A DNA stretch of 64,000 bases from Shinisaurus crocodilurus (GCA_021292165.1 CM037878.1:255923921-255987920); one strand, 5' to 3'; shown: positions 34,896-45,909, numbered from the stretch's first letter. Translations and numbers: made by a program. Notes: a model not told the origin generated them from the letters alone.

Positions 34896-35425
34896 TTTAT
34901 TTATTTCTATCCCACCCCACAGCCGAAGCTCTCTGGGCAGTTCACAACAATTTATACAATATAATCGACATAAAAACCAACAATAAAAACATACAATATA
35001 CGTAGTTAAAAAGATTAAAACCAAATTTAAAAGCGCAGTTTAAAATGGCAATACAAAAAGTTAATAAAACTAAGCCTACAGGTGACAATCCCCCCACCCC
35101 ACCCCCATGTGCTATTTTGAACAGTTAAATAATGAATGCCTTGGCATAGAGGAAAGTCTTAACCTGGTGCCGAAAAGATAGTAAAGTTGGTGCCAGGCGG
35201 GCCTCAGAGGCGAGCTTATTCCATAATTGGGGGGCTACCGCTGAAAAGGCCCTCCTCCTTGTTGCCACCAACCGAGCCTCCCTTGGAGGTGGCAGTTGGA
35301 GGAGGGCCCCAGATGTTGAGCGTAGTGTCTGGGTAGATTGCGACTGGGAGAGACGTTCCGTCAGGTATTGTGGCCCTAGGCCGTGCTGTAGTGGGCCCAG
35401 GACTCCCAGCACTCCAGGCATTACT
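34896..35425 (-). mobile_element. L2-type LINE, RT C-terminus and 3' UTR, antisense
   Basis: The minus strand (frame 35421-35125) reads LGPQYLTERLSQ, LRSTSGALLQLP, RRRAFSAVAPQLWNKLASEARLAPTLLSFRHQVKTFL: the very end of L2 ORF2. It continues into 3' UTR and a (GAT)n tail. The open frame of 98 codons is fairly clean, so this copy is younger than most. Confidence 0.88.
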
Positions 35426-35877
35426 ACAGCACATGGCTTGGGGCAGTAAATCAGCCAGCAGTGAGGCTGCCCAATGACTGGATCCTCTGCAAAATAACTC
35501 AGTAGTTGTCACTGAGTTAGAGTGTGAAGTTCAGCTGGTGCATCAGTTCAAGATCACAATCAATGGACTTAAGTGTAAAAAATCAGTACATTCTATTTAA
35601 GAGCAGAGACAGGTCAGCAGTAAGCTAGGGAGTAGATACAAAGACTAAAGGACTATGAAGGAAGGGCATAAACACAAGAGATAGGGATCATTTATGAGCA
35701 TAATACCATGGACAGCATCTTCTGACCTTCTGCAGTGCAAAAGCCAAACACATTAGGATTGTCTTTGCAAACATGAGGCCATTTCAATGGCACTTTGTTC
35801 AGCCTAGAAAACCTGCTTAGTTCAGAATTATCATATTTACTAAATTGCATTCTCTTCAGTGAATGAAAACAAAAAGG

Positions 35878-35908
<31 letters not shown>

Positions 35909-36074
35909 TCCAACCAAAGCAATGACAGTCAAACCTTTGGACCTTCTCTTGATCCTTTCTGTATATTCTTCTGCTGTGCATCAAGATCAGAACTGCCAGG
36001 AGTAACTTGTTTCCCTGATGAAAGATGTTCACCATCACCATAGGGTAGTATGTGTATGTGAATTTAGTTCCTGT
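35426..36074. other. Unresolved stretch with (CA)n
   Basis: (CA)n at 35880-35908. No gene seen. Confidence 0.4.
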
Positions 36075-36306
36075 TTGCAAATCATGAGAACACGTCCTGT
36101 TCACAACCCCAAATATGAACTAGGAACACAATTTTGGGGAAATTTTTACAATTTACTGAACTTGTGTTCTTGCTTACAAGTGCAAACTTAACTTGCACAA
36201 GTGTGCATTTCCCCCCAAAGTCCACGTTTTCACACTTTAGCCTATGGAGGAAATGCACATTTTTTAATTTGGGAAAATGCACACTTTTAAAAATGCATAT
36301 TTTTTC

Positions 36307-36345
<39 letters not shown>

Positions 36346-36452
36346 GACTGATCACCACTCATGTTCGGGAACATGAACAAGGTAAACTTTGCTTTGAGGA
36401 GGAATTTGGAGAACCTCAACAAACTGAAACATTGCATGTTCATCCACTCCTA
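36075..36452. mobile_element. M1 element interrupted by (AAT)n
   Basis: Signature 'cactttagcctatggaggaaatgcacatttttt' at 36230 and right end 'ggaatttggagaacctcaacaaactg...catccactccta'. A (AAT)n microsatellite (36306-36343) grew within it. Confidence 0.7.
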
Positions 36453-36460
36453 AGTAACAG

Positions 36461-36500
36461 TATTACTATTACTATTACTATTACTACTACTAATAACACT

Positions 36501-36530
<30 letters not shown>
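36461..36530. repeat. (ATTACT)n and (AAC)n microsatellites
   Basis: Trinucleotide-type runs, 36461-36492 then 36498-36530, immediately right of the M1 element. The following 36531-37522 shows no gene. Confidence 0.9.
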
Positions 36531-36531
<1 letters not shown>

Positions 36532-37522
36532 TAAAGACCAAGAGTGTACAGTTCAACTAGAGTTGCCACCAAATTTGATCAAAAGCTGAATTTCACGGTG
36601 AGTTTGCAGGTATCTGCTTTGACAAAACATTCATGGAATTTCAATGGAAGCAAAAAACTGTTTTGATAAGATGCAACATTTCTCAGGAAGGGTGTGTGTG
36701 TTGTACACATTCCCTTGCACAGTTGATGGGAAACTGCAGGGTTTCTCTGGAGATAATTATTATTTTTACCCAGGAAGTAACATGTGAACAATCCCTAAAT
36801 TAGAATAGACTAAATCTGGAGTTATTCAAATCCTTCTCAAGATTCTCTATGGGTGTGAAAATCACCCTGTATAGCTGTCAATAGAAATGAATGTACTGCA
36901 TGCATGCATTTGAAAATTTCTGTTTGTTTCAACTCTTGTACTATATTTAGACAAAATGTTTTACCTGGATTGGCAATTAAGAAGATAACACATTTCTAAA
37001 TTTCAAGCACTCCATAAATGTTTTGATTCAGAACTCAAATGTTTATAGCTTATCCTAGAAAGAACTCTAGATTTCTGCCTTGGAACAAACATCTGTGGAG
37101 TCTCTTATTTGTCATGTACAACATATAGACTGACTGGAATCAATTGGCAATCATATCACTTCTAAAATAAGAACACAAAGTTCATTCTAGGCATACCCGC
37201 AGATGTCAGAACAGACAGCAGAACATGGTTGATGTCAGCTGCTCAGATCCAAGGGCTGACAAAGTATTTGGAGCTGGCAATGCAGGAAGGCAGGACAAAA
37301 GGATAGCCTGCTTGCAATCAAACAGTAAGGAAATGGAGCAGATCTGAGACACTAGCAGGCAGTGGCATGGCAATGGTCTTGGGAAAGGTGGGGGGGCAAA
37401 CTGTTTTTTCCAAGGTAACCCAAGAGAAAAGTCAATTGTGAGTTTACTCCTAGTACGACTAAGTCAGGATCCAACCCATTTAATCCAAATTCTTCCCAGG
37501 ATCACACATCTTTCCTAACACA

Positions 37523-37580
37523 GATGATAGATAGATAGATAGATAGGTGTGTGCGTGCGTGCGTGCGTGCGTGCGTGCGT
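37523..37580. repeat. (GATA)n(GTGC)n compound microsatellite
   Basis: About six GATA units followed by about eight GTGC units. Confidence 0.95.
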
Positions 37581-37680
37581 TGATAACCGTGGGCTTAACT
37601 GGCTTTTCAATCTTCGCCAAACAGAAAATTCCCAAAATAAATTTCCAGTGGGGGGTTATATTTGTTTCTAAAGTAGAGAT

Positions 37681-37847
37681 TTCATAGATCATAGAGTTGG
37701 AAGGAGCCTACAAGGCTATCAAGTCCAACCCCCTGCTCAATACAGGAAACTAGAGGAGGGATCTCCCATCCAAGTAATAACCAGGCTTGACCCTGCTTAG
37801 CTTTCCACGCTCAGACAAGCTGAGCCAGCATAAGCCACAGGCCTGTC
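37681..37847 (-). mobile_element. 5S rRNA-headed SINE with CR1-like tail, antisense
   Basis: Plus-strand 'tctcccatccaagtaataacc' and 'gaccctgcttagctttcc' (37767-37812) are the reverse complement of vertebrate 5S rRNA, including its internal control region (AAGCTAAGCAGGGT and TACTTGGATGGGAGA). In sense, the 5S part leads straight into GAGCAGGGGGTTGGACTTGA and CCTTCCAACTCTATGATC, the conserved CR1 3' end. A 5S head plus CR1 tail is the SINE3 layout. About 165 bp, decayed, not a functional 5S gene. Confidence 0.7.
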
Positions 37848-38144
37848 TAGATGGCACCAAGGTTTCTATTTCCATGCTCAGAAATACCAGTTTGTAATGC
37901 TCACCTCAATTATGAGGTGAACATTACAGGTCTGATTTTACTCCATTACTGGTCTCGCTTCCGCCTCCCTTCTCTGAAGCCTACCATACTGCCATGGCTG
38001 TGTGCCAGAAGGAGTGCTGGGAAATGTCATTTTCCCAGTGTTACTGACATGGATCAGAAGTACTGGGAAAACAACATTTCCCAGTGCTCCTCGAATGTGG
38101 CTGGAAGGGAAGTGGGCAGAAGGGGTTTGGAGGCACACTGTGTA

Positions 38145-38175
38145 GGTGGTGGTGGTGGTGGTGGTGGTGGTGGTG
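38145..38175. repeat. (GGT)n microsatellite
   Basis: Ten GGT units; gives poly-Gly or poly-Pro in the overlapping frames. Confidence 0.95.
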
Positions 38176-38194
38176 ATGGTAAGGTACTGCAGAA

Positions 38195-38420
38195 TGAGGT
38201 CTGATATAGCATAATGGCTAAGGCTGTGAGCTCAGATTTATGAGCTATGAGCAGGAGCATTCCTCGGTTTATATCGATTCTCAGCCATGAATTGACAAAG
38301 CATCCTTAGCCCTGTCTCACATCTGCCAGGTGGACATAACAGTATATTACAAGGTTGTTAAAAGGATTGCTGAGGTAATGTATATGTGCACTGCTAGTGA
38401 TCAGGCATTCATTTCCATGA
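38195..38420 (+). mobile_element. MIR-like tRNA-derived SINE, sense
   Basis: TATAGCATAATGGCTAAGGCTGTG resembles a decayed tRNA A-box head; 'tctcagccatgaattgac' and 'attacaaggttgttaaaaggattg' match the CORE region of MIR-type SINEs. An (ATTT)n run at 38467-38484 lies just downstream. Confidence 0.6.
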
Positions 38421-38599
38421 TTCTCCTTTGGTGTCAGCACTGCTAGTGATATGCAAATGCTACGTTTTATTTATTTATTTATTTGTTTGAGGGAAAGAGA
38501 AGTAGAGCACCTCCACAGATATCTCCATCTCCACTCTCTTTGATCTTGTCAATCCCAAATTTCCAGGACTCAGGAGACCAGCACAGTCAGTCAATAAAA

Positions 38600-39060
38600 G
38601 CTAAGTAACCTCATGAGAAATTGGATCTGTGTTTCAGTCACTCTCTCACACACACTTTCTTTCTTCTTCCCCACCTGCTTGCAGCTACAACTCTTGCCAG
38701 CTGCTGGAGCAAGCTGTGATCAAATGTTGAGAACGAGAGAATGCTGTTAGTGTGCCGTCCACGGGCCCCCCAGTCTCTCTGTTCCTTTCCCTTTGCAACA
38801 CCTTTCTTTCAGATGTACACATCTCCCCAATGCTGCTCATCCGTTGCTCCATAATTCATAAGACACCAGAGCTTGGCACCATGAAATCAGTGTAATGGGC
38901 CTATCTCAGACCCTTTTGCCCAGACGGTGATGCTCAGCTGTCCCCTTCCCCCACCCTCTCTCATACACACAGAGAGAGAGAGAGAGAGATGCAAGCTTTG
39001 ACAGTATCTATTTCACCAGAATGACAGAAACTAGCATTGCCAGAGTGGTAGGAAATCAGA
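38600..39060. promoter_or_regulatory. Repeat-free island, candidate conserved element
   Basis: Complex sequence with CCAGCTGCTGG (E-box cluster), CATAATTCATAA and GGCACCATG, plus an (AG)n run at 38970-38989. No repeat homology noticed. Regulatory role is a guess from texture. Confidence 0.2.
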
Positions 39061-39343
39061 AATCTGCATCAAGCAAATGCCAGATCCCTGGCAGTTTACC
39101 AACCAGCTGGCCAAAGGGATGCAGTTGCTCCTAAATTATATGTCATGCTGATCTGAGCTTTCCTATTCCATCCTCCACAAACAACTCTCACTGTCTGTTC
39201 TCCCATTCAGCATCTTCGATTTCTATTTCCCCCAACATCTTCTAGTTCCCCATTTTTCCTATGTGTGCCACCACTGCTAGTCTTTTAACCTCAAGCTCTC
39301 CCCATCCTTGGATTTTCCACCCCTAAGTTTCAAAATCTTATTG

Positions 39344-39437
39344 CAGCCTTTCTCCACCTGGTGCTCTCCAGATATGTTAGACTACCACTCCCATCATCCA
39401 TGTGTTGGACAGATGTGCACCAGTCTGGGGAAGGCTG
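39344..39437. mobile_element. M2 element, 94-bp deletion derivative with TSD
   Basis: CAGCCTTTCTCC...GGGGAAGGCTG ends flanked by tcttattg (39336-39343) and tcttatta (39438-39445). The central palindrome is partly deleted compared with 59167-59301. Confidence 0.75.
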
Positions 39438-39445
39438 TCTTATTA

Positions 39446-40097
39446 TTTCTCTATACCTCTTGCCTCCATCTCTCATGCCATTCTTAGCACTTTGTATCAA
39501 CCAAAGAAACCAAACCATACTTATTTTTAAATACATGGTCAAAAGGAGGGATGTGGAATTATATAGTTCTGATTCTATAGGATTAGAAGGTGGAAAACAA
39601 ACCAAACACATGAGTTCTCTGTTCTGACACTGGCTCTGTTGCAGTTCTCCTGTCTGTGCTTGGGAAATACATTTAAATTGTGCTTCAGTTCCAACCTCCC
39701 CGAAATGGTGATAACACTGCTGGTAGAGCCACAGTTAGATATGAATACCAGGGAGATGGATATATATCAAAGCACAGGAACTTTGGGCAGGGGAGGGACA
39801 CTAGTCAATCAGTTCCATATCTGGAGGTGTAATCCCTTGCACAATTGATGTGCACAATTGGCTCTATGAAATAGGCTTCTACACCCTGAAGAGATACTCC
39901 AAATGCAACCTAATTATTAAATCAGGCTATTTGGCTAGTTATATAGCTATTTGCAATTGTAAAGAATCTGTACTACATAAATGAAATGCGACATTTGAGA
40001 ATTTCTGCAACAAGGTTACAGATACAGAATGAACATTTGAAAGTCAACAATGGCATGGATTTCTGAAGTCAAATGAAGTGTGTTGAGTGACTGTGAA
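39446..40097. other. Unresolved stretch
   Basis: No gene or repeat recognised. Confidence 0.35.
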
Positions 40098-40375
40098 ATA
40101 GAGGGCCTGTTCAGTGGTGGCCTGATCCCAGTAGTGGAATGCTCTCCCAAAAATCATCACCTGGTGCCTACATTATGGTGCCTTGTTATGGTCTTGTCGG
40201 TGCCAGATAAAGACCTTTTTTATTATTATTTCCCCAGGCCTTTCAATCTGCTAGTTTTATCAGCTTTTAGCTTTGTGTCTAATTGGTTTTAACAGTTTAA
40301 AGTTTTGCTGTAAACTGCCCAGACAAATTTTGTTATTGAGCAATATATAAATATTGTAAATAAATAAGTAAATGT
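40098..40375 (+). mobile_element. L2-type LINE 3' end, sense
   Basis: Decayed RT end ('ggtggcctgatcccagtagtggaatgctctccc' encodes VVAW/WNAL-like residues), a T-rich 3' UTR, then 'aactgcccagacaaattttg' and an AAATAAATAAG tail. Confidence 0.6.
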
Positions 40376-40609
40376 TAATGTATATATCTTTTTGCAATGG
40401 AGAGGAGCCTGGATTTGTTTGTTCCCAACTCCTCCCAGCATTGGAGAGACTCCACATAGGAAAGCTGTTGTGTGTTGTTGTTGTTGTTTTTTGGGGGGTT
40501 ACTATGCATGTCAAGAGCTGCCAAGACTAGAAACCACAAACCTTTGGTTCTGTGTGTAACCACCCTGTGCAGTAAGCTATGAGAACTGCAGTTTGGAGCA
40601 TCTCCTTGG

Positions 40610-40850
40610 CCCTGCCCATGTAAGTTGGCCATTTCCCCTTCTCCTCCCTTAGACAGGAAAGGCTATAAAAGGCTTCCTGTTTGGGCTGGGAACTTGCCTG
40701 AGCAATACAGTCTTCCTGGCTCTGCTGTGTTTCTTGGCTCTGACTTCCTGGCTCAACTCCTGGCTCCCAGCTCACCTCTGACAGCTTCCTGTAGTTCAGC
40801 TTTGACTCTCTGAACTGATTAATGGCAACAGAACAATTCTACATCTTTGC
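40610..40850 (+). promoter_or_regulatory. TATA-containing, LTR-like segment
   Basis: CTATAAAAGG at about 40662-40671 is a strong TATA-like box, followed by pyrimidine-rich 'cttcctggctc' words repeated five times. This resembles the U3/R part of some reptile LTRs. No LTR boundaries, TSD or retroelement coding sequence were found, so it is only a candidate. Confidence 0.2.
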
Positions 40851-41514
40851 CCTACATTTTCTTTCCTAACATGCTGAACTCATTAGTTATTATTACGCTA
40901 AACTCCCAGCTCACCCAGCTATCCAGGCCTTGCTTTTTGACTCAACCATAGATGAAAGGCAGAGACTGTATCTCTTGTATAGCTGCTCAGGGCACCCTCT
41001 CCCTAGTGCTCAGCATGAGTTTTCATCATCAGTAATGGGTAATGTCAGTAGAGTGTTCAAGACTTTATGATTTGATGCCTTGTCCTTGCCCAGTAGTATT
41101 GATTGTAGCAGCTAGGTTATGTAGATTGAAAGTTCAACTTGGATTTAATTATGGATGCTTTACTGAGCTTTGTTGGAACAATGTAGCAACTTTATGGCCA
41201 CAACATATAATTGGCAAATTCAGAATGGTGACAGTTGTGGGTCTCCAGTATTGAGTGTGAGATGCAAAGCCATGGCCAAAGCAATAGAAAATATAAGCTA
41301 TGATCCTATTTGGCTTGAAAACCATGAATCAAGGAAGGAATCATTAGCTAAAGAAACAACAAAAAAGTGATCTAATATAGGATCTCTCCCCTTGGAATTT
41401 CACCAAGCTGACACCGAATAGCTTTAGAAATGCTGTAAACCTTTTAATTTGAAATACCTTTGAGATATCATGGTCAGGCCAGCAGAGAGTTGGGGCTTTA
41501 AATATTTATGGTCG
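40851..41514. other. Unresolved stretch
   Basis: No gene or repeat recognised. Frames at 41042-41370 have no motif. Confidence 0.35.
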
Positions 41515-42114
41515 GCAGACCTGGCACTTGGAATTGTGGTAGATCACAAACTGAATATGAGCCAGCAATGCGATGTGGCTGCAAAGAAGGCAAATGCAAT
41601 TTTGGGCTGTATTAATAGAAGTATAGCTTCCAAATCGCGGGAAGTGATAATTCCCCTTTACTCGGCACTGGTTAGGCCTCATCTTGAGTACTGCGTCCAG
41701 TTCTGGGCACCTCACTTTAAGAAGGACATAGACAAACTGGAGAGGGTTCAGAGGAGGGCAACAAGGATGATAAAGGGACTGGAAACAAGGCCCTATGAGG
41801 AGAGACTGAAGGAACTGGGCATGTTTAGCCTTCAGAAGAGGAGACTGAGGGGAGATATGATCGCACTCTTCCAGTATTTGAAGGGATGTCACACAGAAGA
41901 GGGCAAAGATCTCTTCTCGTTCATCCCAGTTTGCAGGACACGGAATAATGGGCTCAAGTTACAGGAACCTAGATTCCACCTAAACATCAGGAAAAATTTC
42001 CTGACTGTCAGAGCAATAAGACAATGGAATCAACTACCTAGGGAGGTCGTGGGCTCTCCCACTCTGGAGGCATTCAAGGTACAGCTGGACAGACATCTGT
42101 CAGAGATGCTTTGA
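41470..42114 (+). pseudogene. CR1 reverse transcriptase C-terminal fragment (open frame)
   Basis: An uninterrupted frame of 214 codons; about 200 are CR1 ORF2. Visible motifs include [92 protein letters not shown] and a final [13 protein letters not shown]. These are the thumb/connection and C-terminal region after the catalytic palm, so no YxDD motif is present and the product would be inactive. The first 15 or so codons, including the ATG at 41470, are pre-insertion flank. Intact frame implies a relatively young insertion. Confidence 0.9.
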
Positions 42115-42198
42115 CCTAGATTCCTGCATTGAGCAGGGGGTTGGACTCGATGGCCTTGCAGGCCCCTTCCAACTCTACTTTTCTATGATTCTATGATT
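41515..42198 (+). mobile_element. CR1 LINE, 5'-truncated, sense
   Basis: Begins abruptly within the RT domain and ends with the diagnostic CR1 terminus: CCTTCCAACTCTACTTTTC followed by tandem ATTCTATG units (42180-42198). The 3' UTR is about 85 bp. 5' truncation is the normal outcome of target-primed reverse transcription. It is the best-preserved LINE in the window. The CR1 tail sequence recurs at 37681, 43548 and 47985. Confidence 0.93.
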
Positions 42199-42371
42199 CT
42201 AAGTTAAGTAGAATGACAAGGTCAATGAAAGCGAGGAAAGACTGGGTGAGATTAGTTGAGACACTGGAAAAGACCAGCAGGGTGAGCCAATTCAAGTCGC
42301 TCCATCACTGCAAAGTCCACACCCATAGTGGGAAGCAGCTACAGATACCTGGGTCTCTTTTTTGGTTAGAC

Positions 42372-42507
42372 TAGGGATGGGAAAATTGTGACCCTCCAGA
42401 TGTTTTGGCCTCCAAATCCTATCATCCCTCACCACTGGCTATGCTACCTAGGGCTGATGAGAGCTGTAGGCCAAAACATCTGTAGGGCCACAAGTTGCTC
42501 ACCCCTG
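42372..42507. mobile_element. M2 palindromic element, 136 bp, perfect TSD
   Basis: TAGGGATGG at the left, CACCCCTG at the right, with exact 8-bp duplications ggttagac at 42364-42371 and 42508-42515. The arms 'ccctccagatgttttggcc' and 'ggccaaaacatctgtaggg' pair across a short centre. Non-coding; hAT-type by TSD. Confidence 0.85.
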
Positions 42508-42549
42508 GGTTAGACCAGAGAAGCAAGCATGACTCAGAAGCCCTTAAAG

Positions 42550-42670
42550 CAGTCTTCTCCAACCTGGTGCCCTCCAGATGTTTTGGAATTCAACTCCCTT
42601 CAGCCCCAGCCAGCATGGCCAGTGGTCAGGACTGCTGAGATTTGGAGGGCACCAGGTTGGGGAAGGCTAG
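42550..42670. mobile_element. M2 palindromic element, 121 bp
   Basis: CAGTCTTCTCCAACCTGGTG versus CACCAGGTTGGGGAAGGCTAG, nearly perfect mirrored ends. Flanks ccttaaag and cttaaaag match 6 of 8. Only 42 bp from the previous M2 element, but with its own TSD. Confidence 0.75.
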
Positions 42671-42678
42671 CTTAAAAG

Positions 42679-43547
42679 AAATCAGTGCTCATCACATGAC
42701 CTACTCTACCCAATTAAGTGTTGGGATGGGTTTTTTCCCTTGTCATTCTGGCTGTTTTTTCTGAAGTTCTGATCCTGGCTAGAGCTCAGTTGTGTGGGGG
42801 TACTTTCTGGATTCTCCACCGGACATCCCCAAGGCCCCAAGCTTAGCACATTCACTAGGTGTCTATTGCTTTCATGTCTGGAAAAGAGGAGAAAATCCAT
42901 CACTACCCACTCTAAAACACCTGGATGGGAAGAGCTTCAAATAGATTCAAATAAATAAATCACAGTCAATCGGAAGATTTTGGCATATGAGAAAGGGGGG
43001 AAAACTCTACTTATTAAACTTGTTTATATCACCTTTCAAATCAGCTACTCCATTTGGTTTCCCCATCATCAGCTGAAAACATCTCATCCTTCAGTGTAAT
43101 GAGGAAAGGACCAAAATGATCATCTGGGATGAGAAGCAATCCTTACAGAATTCTGGAAGATGATTATTGAGGCATCATACTGAAAATTCATCTTATGGTA
43201 TCACACAAATCTATCAAGTCCCACTGAAAAAATAACCAGGTATCCCCCATCCCTCCTCCATGACATTTAGTATTGCAGGTGTCCCTTTGTCTGATATTTA
43301 TTATCAAATGAATAGGCTAAATTTAGTCACAGCCAGTTTTTATACCTATTTTCTCTTGAGCTAATATTTTGTTTTAGCTTTAATAGCTCCCCTCCCTTGT
43401 GTTTATTCACTCAGTACAATTTCTTCTGGGGCAGAACAGCCATGCACCAGATCAGCTATGGACTTGCTCCAATTGCAAATGTATGTTACTTAGATAGAAC
43501 TAACTTTGAATGTTTACTTCTAGAGGCATCTGACCAGCCTTTCCCAT
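42679..43547. other. Unresolved stretch
   Basis: No gene. Poly-A/T rich 3' LINE-like words near 43018-43060 ('ttgtttatatcacctttcaaatc') are too weak to call. Confidence 0.35.
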
Positions 43548-43690
43548 GGAATCATAGAGTTGGAAGGGTCCTTGTAGGTTATCAAGCCCAACCCCTTGCT
43601 CATTGCAGGAAATCTAGAGCTGGAACATCCTCAACAGATGGCTGTCCAGCCTCAGCTTGAAGACATCCAGTGAGAAACCCTGCTAGATAA
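43548..43690 (-). mobile_element. CR1 LINE 3' end, antisense
   Basis: 'atcatagagttggaagggtcc' followed by 'aagcccaaccccttgctca' and 'gatggctgtccagcctcagcttgaagac' is the reversed CR1 3' UTR and last ORF2 codons. Confidence 0.85.
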
Positions 43691-43909
43691 TTGGTTTATT
43701 GTTGAGCTGCTCCTACCTTCACTTCTGTCACCTTCACTTCAAATTTCCAAGTCTCCCGCAAAGCCAGCATTGGGCTGGGAGAAAAATGAAGGGAAATCTG
43801 CACAGAGCTGGTCTGGGATTTTATCTTTAGGTAATACCTTTAGCATTTTGTCTTCACTTTAAAAACCCGCAAAAATACTTTGAAATCATAGCACACTGGG
43901 TTACTAAGA

Positions 43910-44070
43910 ACATAAGAAGAGCCCTGCTGGATCAGACCAAAGGCCTATCTAGCTCAGCATTCTATTCTGACAGCCCAGCTCACAAGAAGAACATTGAGCT
44001 CAACAACACCCACCCACTCATGTTCCCCAGCAACTGGTATTCAGAAGCATACTGCCTCTGATACTAGAGG
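43910..44070 (-). mobile_element. CR1-b LINE 3' end, antisense
   Basis: AACATAAGAAGAGCCCTGC at the left marks the 3' terminus; 'gttccccagcaactggtattcag' and 'catactgcctctgatac' follow, as at 50733. 3' UTR only. Confidence 0.85.
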
Positions 44071-44299
44071 TAATATATACTAATCAAAAAGTTCCTTAGG
44101 AGAGACAACCAAAGGCCAAAATCCCAAAGACTCCAAGACAGATTTTGGTCTACCTTACAAAAGATGTACCAAGAGTGTAATGAAAGGAAAGGTGTCTAAT
44201 GGGAATAAATCTGGATACAGGAGAATGGTGAAAAAAGGGAGGAAGGGGAAAAAAAGTTTAAACATGAGAGATGGAAAGGGGGGGGAAGGAATTACTACT

Positions 44300-44510
44300 G
44301 ACCTATAAATAGGGAAGGTCCCAGTTTAAATCTCACCTTGCTAAGTGGTTGTAGGTAAGCTACCCCTTCTTGGCCCAATCTCCTCCCATTTGCAATATTG
44401 GAATAATAATACTGACCTAGCCTACAGAGTTGTTGTAAGGATGACAGTAAGGTGATGTGTATGCTTTGGACATGTAAAAAGTGATGTATAAATGCTATGT
44501 ATCATTATAG
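44300..44510 (+). mobile_element. MIR-like SINE, sense
   Basis: Decayed B box 'ggtcccagtttaaatctcacc', then the CORE blocks 'tacagagttgttgtaaggat' and 'gtaaaaagtgatgtataaatgcta'. The tRNA head is mostly lost. Confidence 0.65.
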
Positions 44511-45361
44511 GCCCTACAATTTTACTTATGTGTATACTTCCATTCATATTTATGGTGCTTGATGAAGAATGAGCAGACAAGTCCCTGCCCCAAGATGCTT
44601 ACAATCCAGCAAATGGCACAAGGGAGAAATTAGAATATGGAAAAGGGAAAGGAGGCAGGAGTAAACAGGAGCAATGTAAAATGGAGAGTGGGGTAGTGAG
44701 AAGAGAAATGATGGAGACAGTGAAGAATAGATGGGGAAAGTGCTGCCCATATCAGGCATTCAATTCCAGCTCTGCCAAATCTAGACTAGTGGCAAGCAAT
44801 CTCCTGCCCCCCAGTGTTTAAGGTGATAATGATGAATGCCTTTTGTCTACGGTATGCATCTCAGGTTTTCAGGTTTCTGTAGCACTTCAAACCCCTGAAA
44901 AAGTAAAACCCATTGACCAAAAATGACAGTGGGACAAAAGAGACGAATGTGCACACTATGAGCAAAATGCCTCCATCGTGCCACCTTCAGCTCAGGCATG
45001 CTCCTTACTTCCTTGTTGGCCTAGCACCCTCAGGACATTGGCCATTGTATGAATAATAACTAATTATTTGGTGGATTGAAGAAACTGGCTGGATCTGTTG
45101 AATTAGCAGATGGATGAACCTTTCTTCAGGTAAGCTACATACTGTGAACATCTTTTCCAGGCTGTTTTTGGTCCAGAAAAGAAGCACACACAGCCTGAAC
45201 AAGCCCCACAGAAACAAAAGCAACACAATCCCCCCCACACACACACACACTAGCTGAATGAAATGCAAGTTGTGTAGTAAGTGATTGGTTGCTGCTGACT
45301 TGTTCATGAGTCAAGACAAAAGATCAGCAGCCTGTATTACTCTGGCTCCTGGTAAATAATA
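44511..45361. other. Unresolved stretch
   Basis: A short (CA)n lies at 45234-45250. No gene or classified repeat recognised. Confidence 0.4.
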
Positions 45362-45890
45362 TTATAATAAATAATAAACGTTTATTTATAACGCCTCTTA
45401 CACCAAAGGGCGGGACAAATAACATATACAGTAAACATAACAATACAATAAAATAACCAACACCAACTACTTACTATACAGTATCGAATCCCAGCAACCA
45501 CCACATTAGCCCAACCACTCATTCTGCCTGACTAAAAAGATAAGTCTTTAATCCCGTACAAAAGCAGGAAAGATCCTCCTCCAATCGGAGGTCCACAGGA
45601 AGCCTGTTCCACAAAAGTGGAACCAGGTCCTGAAAGGTTCGCAGCCTTGACAAGGCAGATCATGTCAGTGGGACCGCTAATAATCCCTGGCCCACCGATC
45701 TTAAATTCCTACCAGGAACATACCAGGAAAGCCTAGATGCTAAGTAATGAGGGACATTAAAATGCAAAGCCTTGAAGGCAAGAACCAATAATTTAAATTG
45801 GGCCCTAGTCCGAATGGGTAGCCAATGAAGATTCCTACGGGCCATAGTAATATGGGAGTAAATAGGTACTAAGATGCTGAATAGTACAAA
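45362..45890 (-). mobile_element. L2-type LINE, RT C-terminus and 3' UTR, antisense
   Basis: The minus frame (45896-45660) reads RRNLHWLPIRTRAQFKLLVLAFKALHFNVPHYLASRLS and GRNLRSVGQGLLAVPLT: L2 ORF2 C-terminus. The 3' end is at the TTTATTTATAACGCC motif near 45380. Frame breaks occur after the called stretch. Confidence 0.85.
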
Positions 45891-45909
45891 ATCCATGGAG
45901 GATTCCAGC

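Noticed and set aside
37760..37847. 5S rRNA gene
   Set aside because: Only part of 5S remains, with changes in the conserved region, and it is fused to a CR1 tail.
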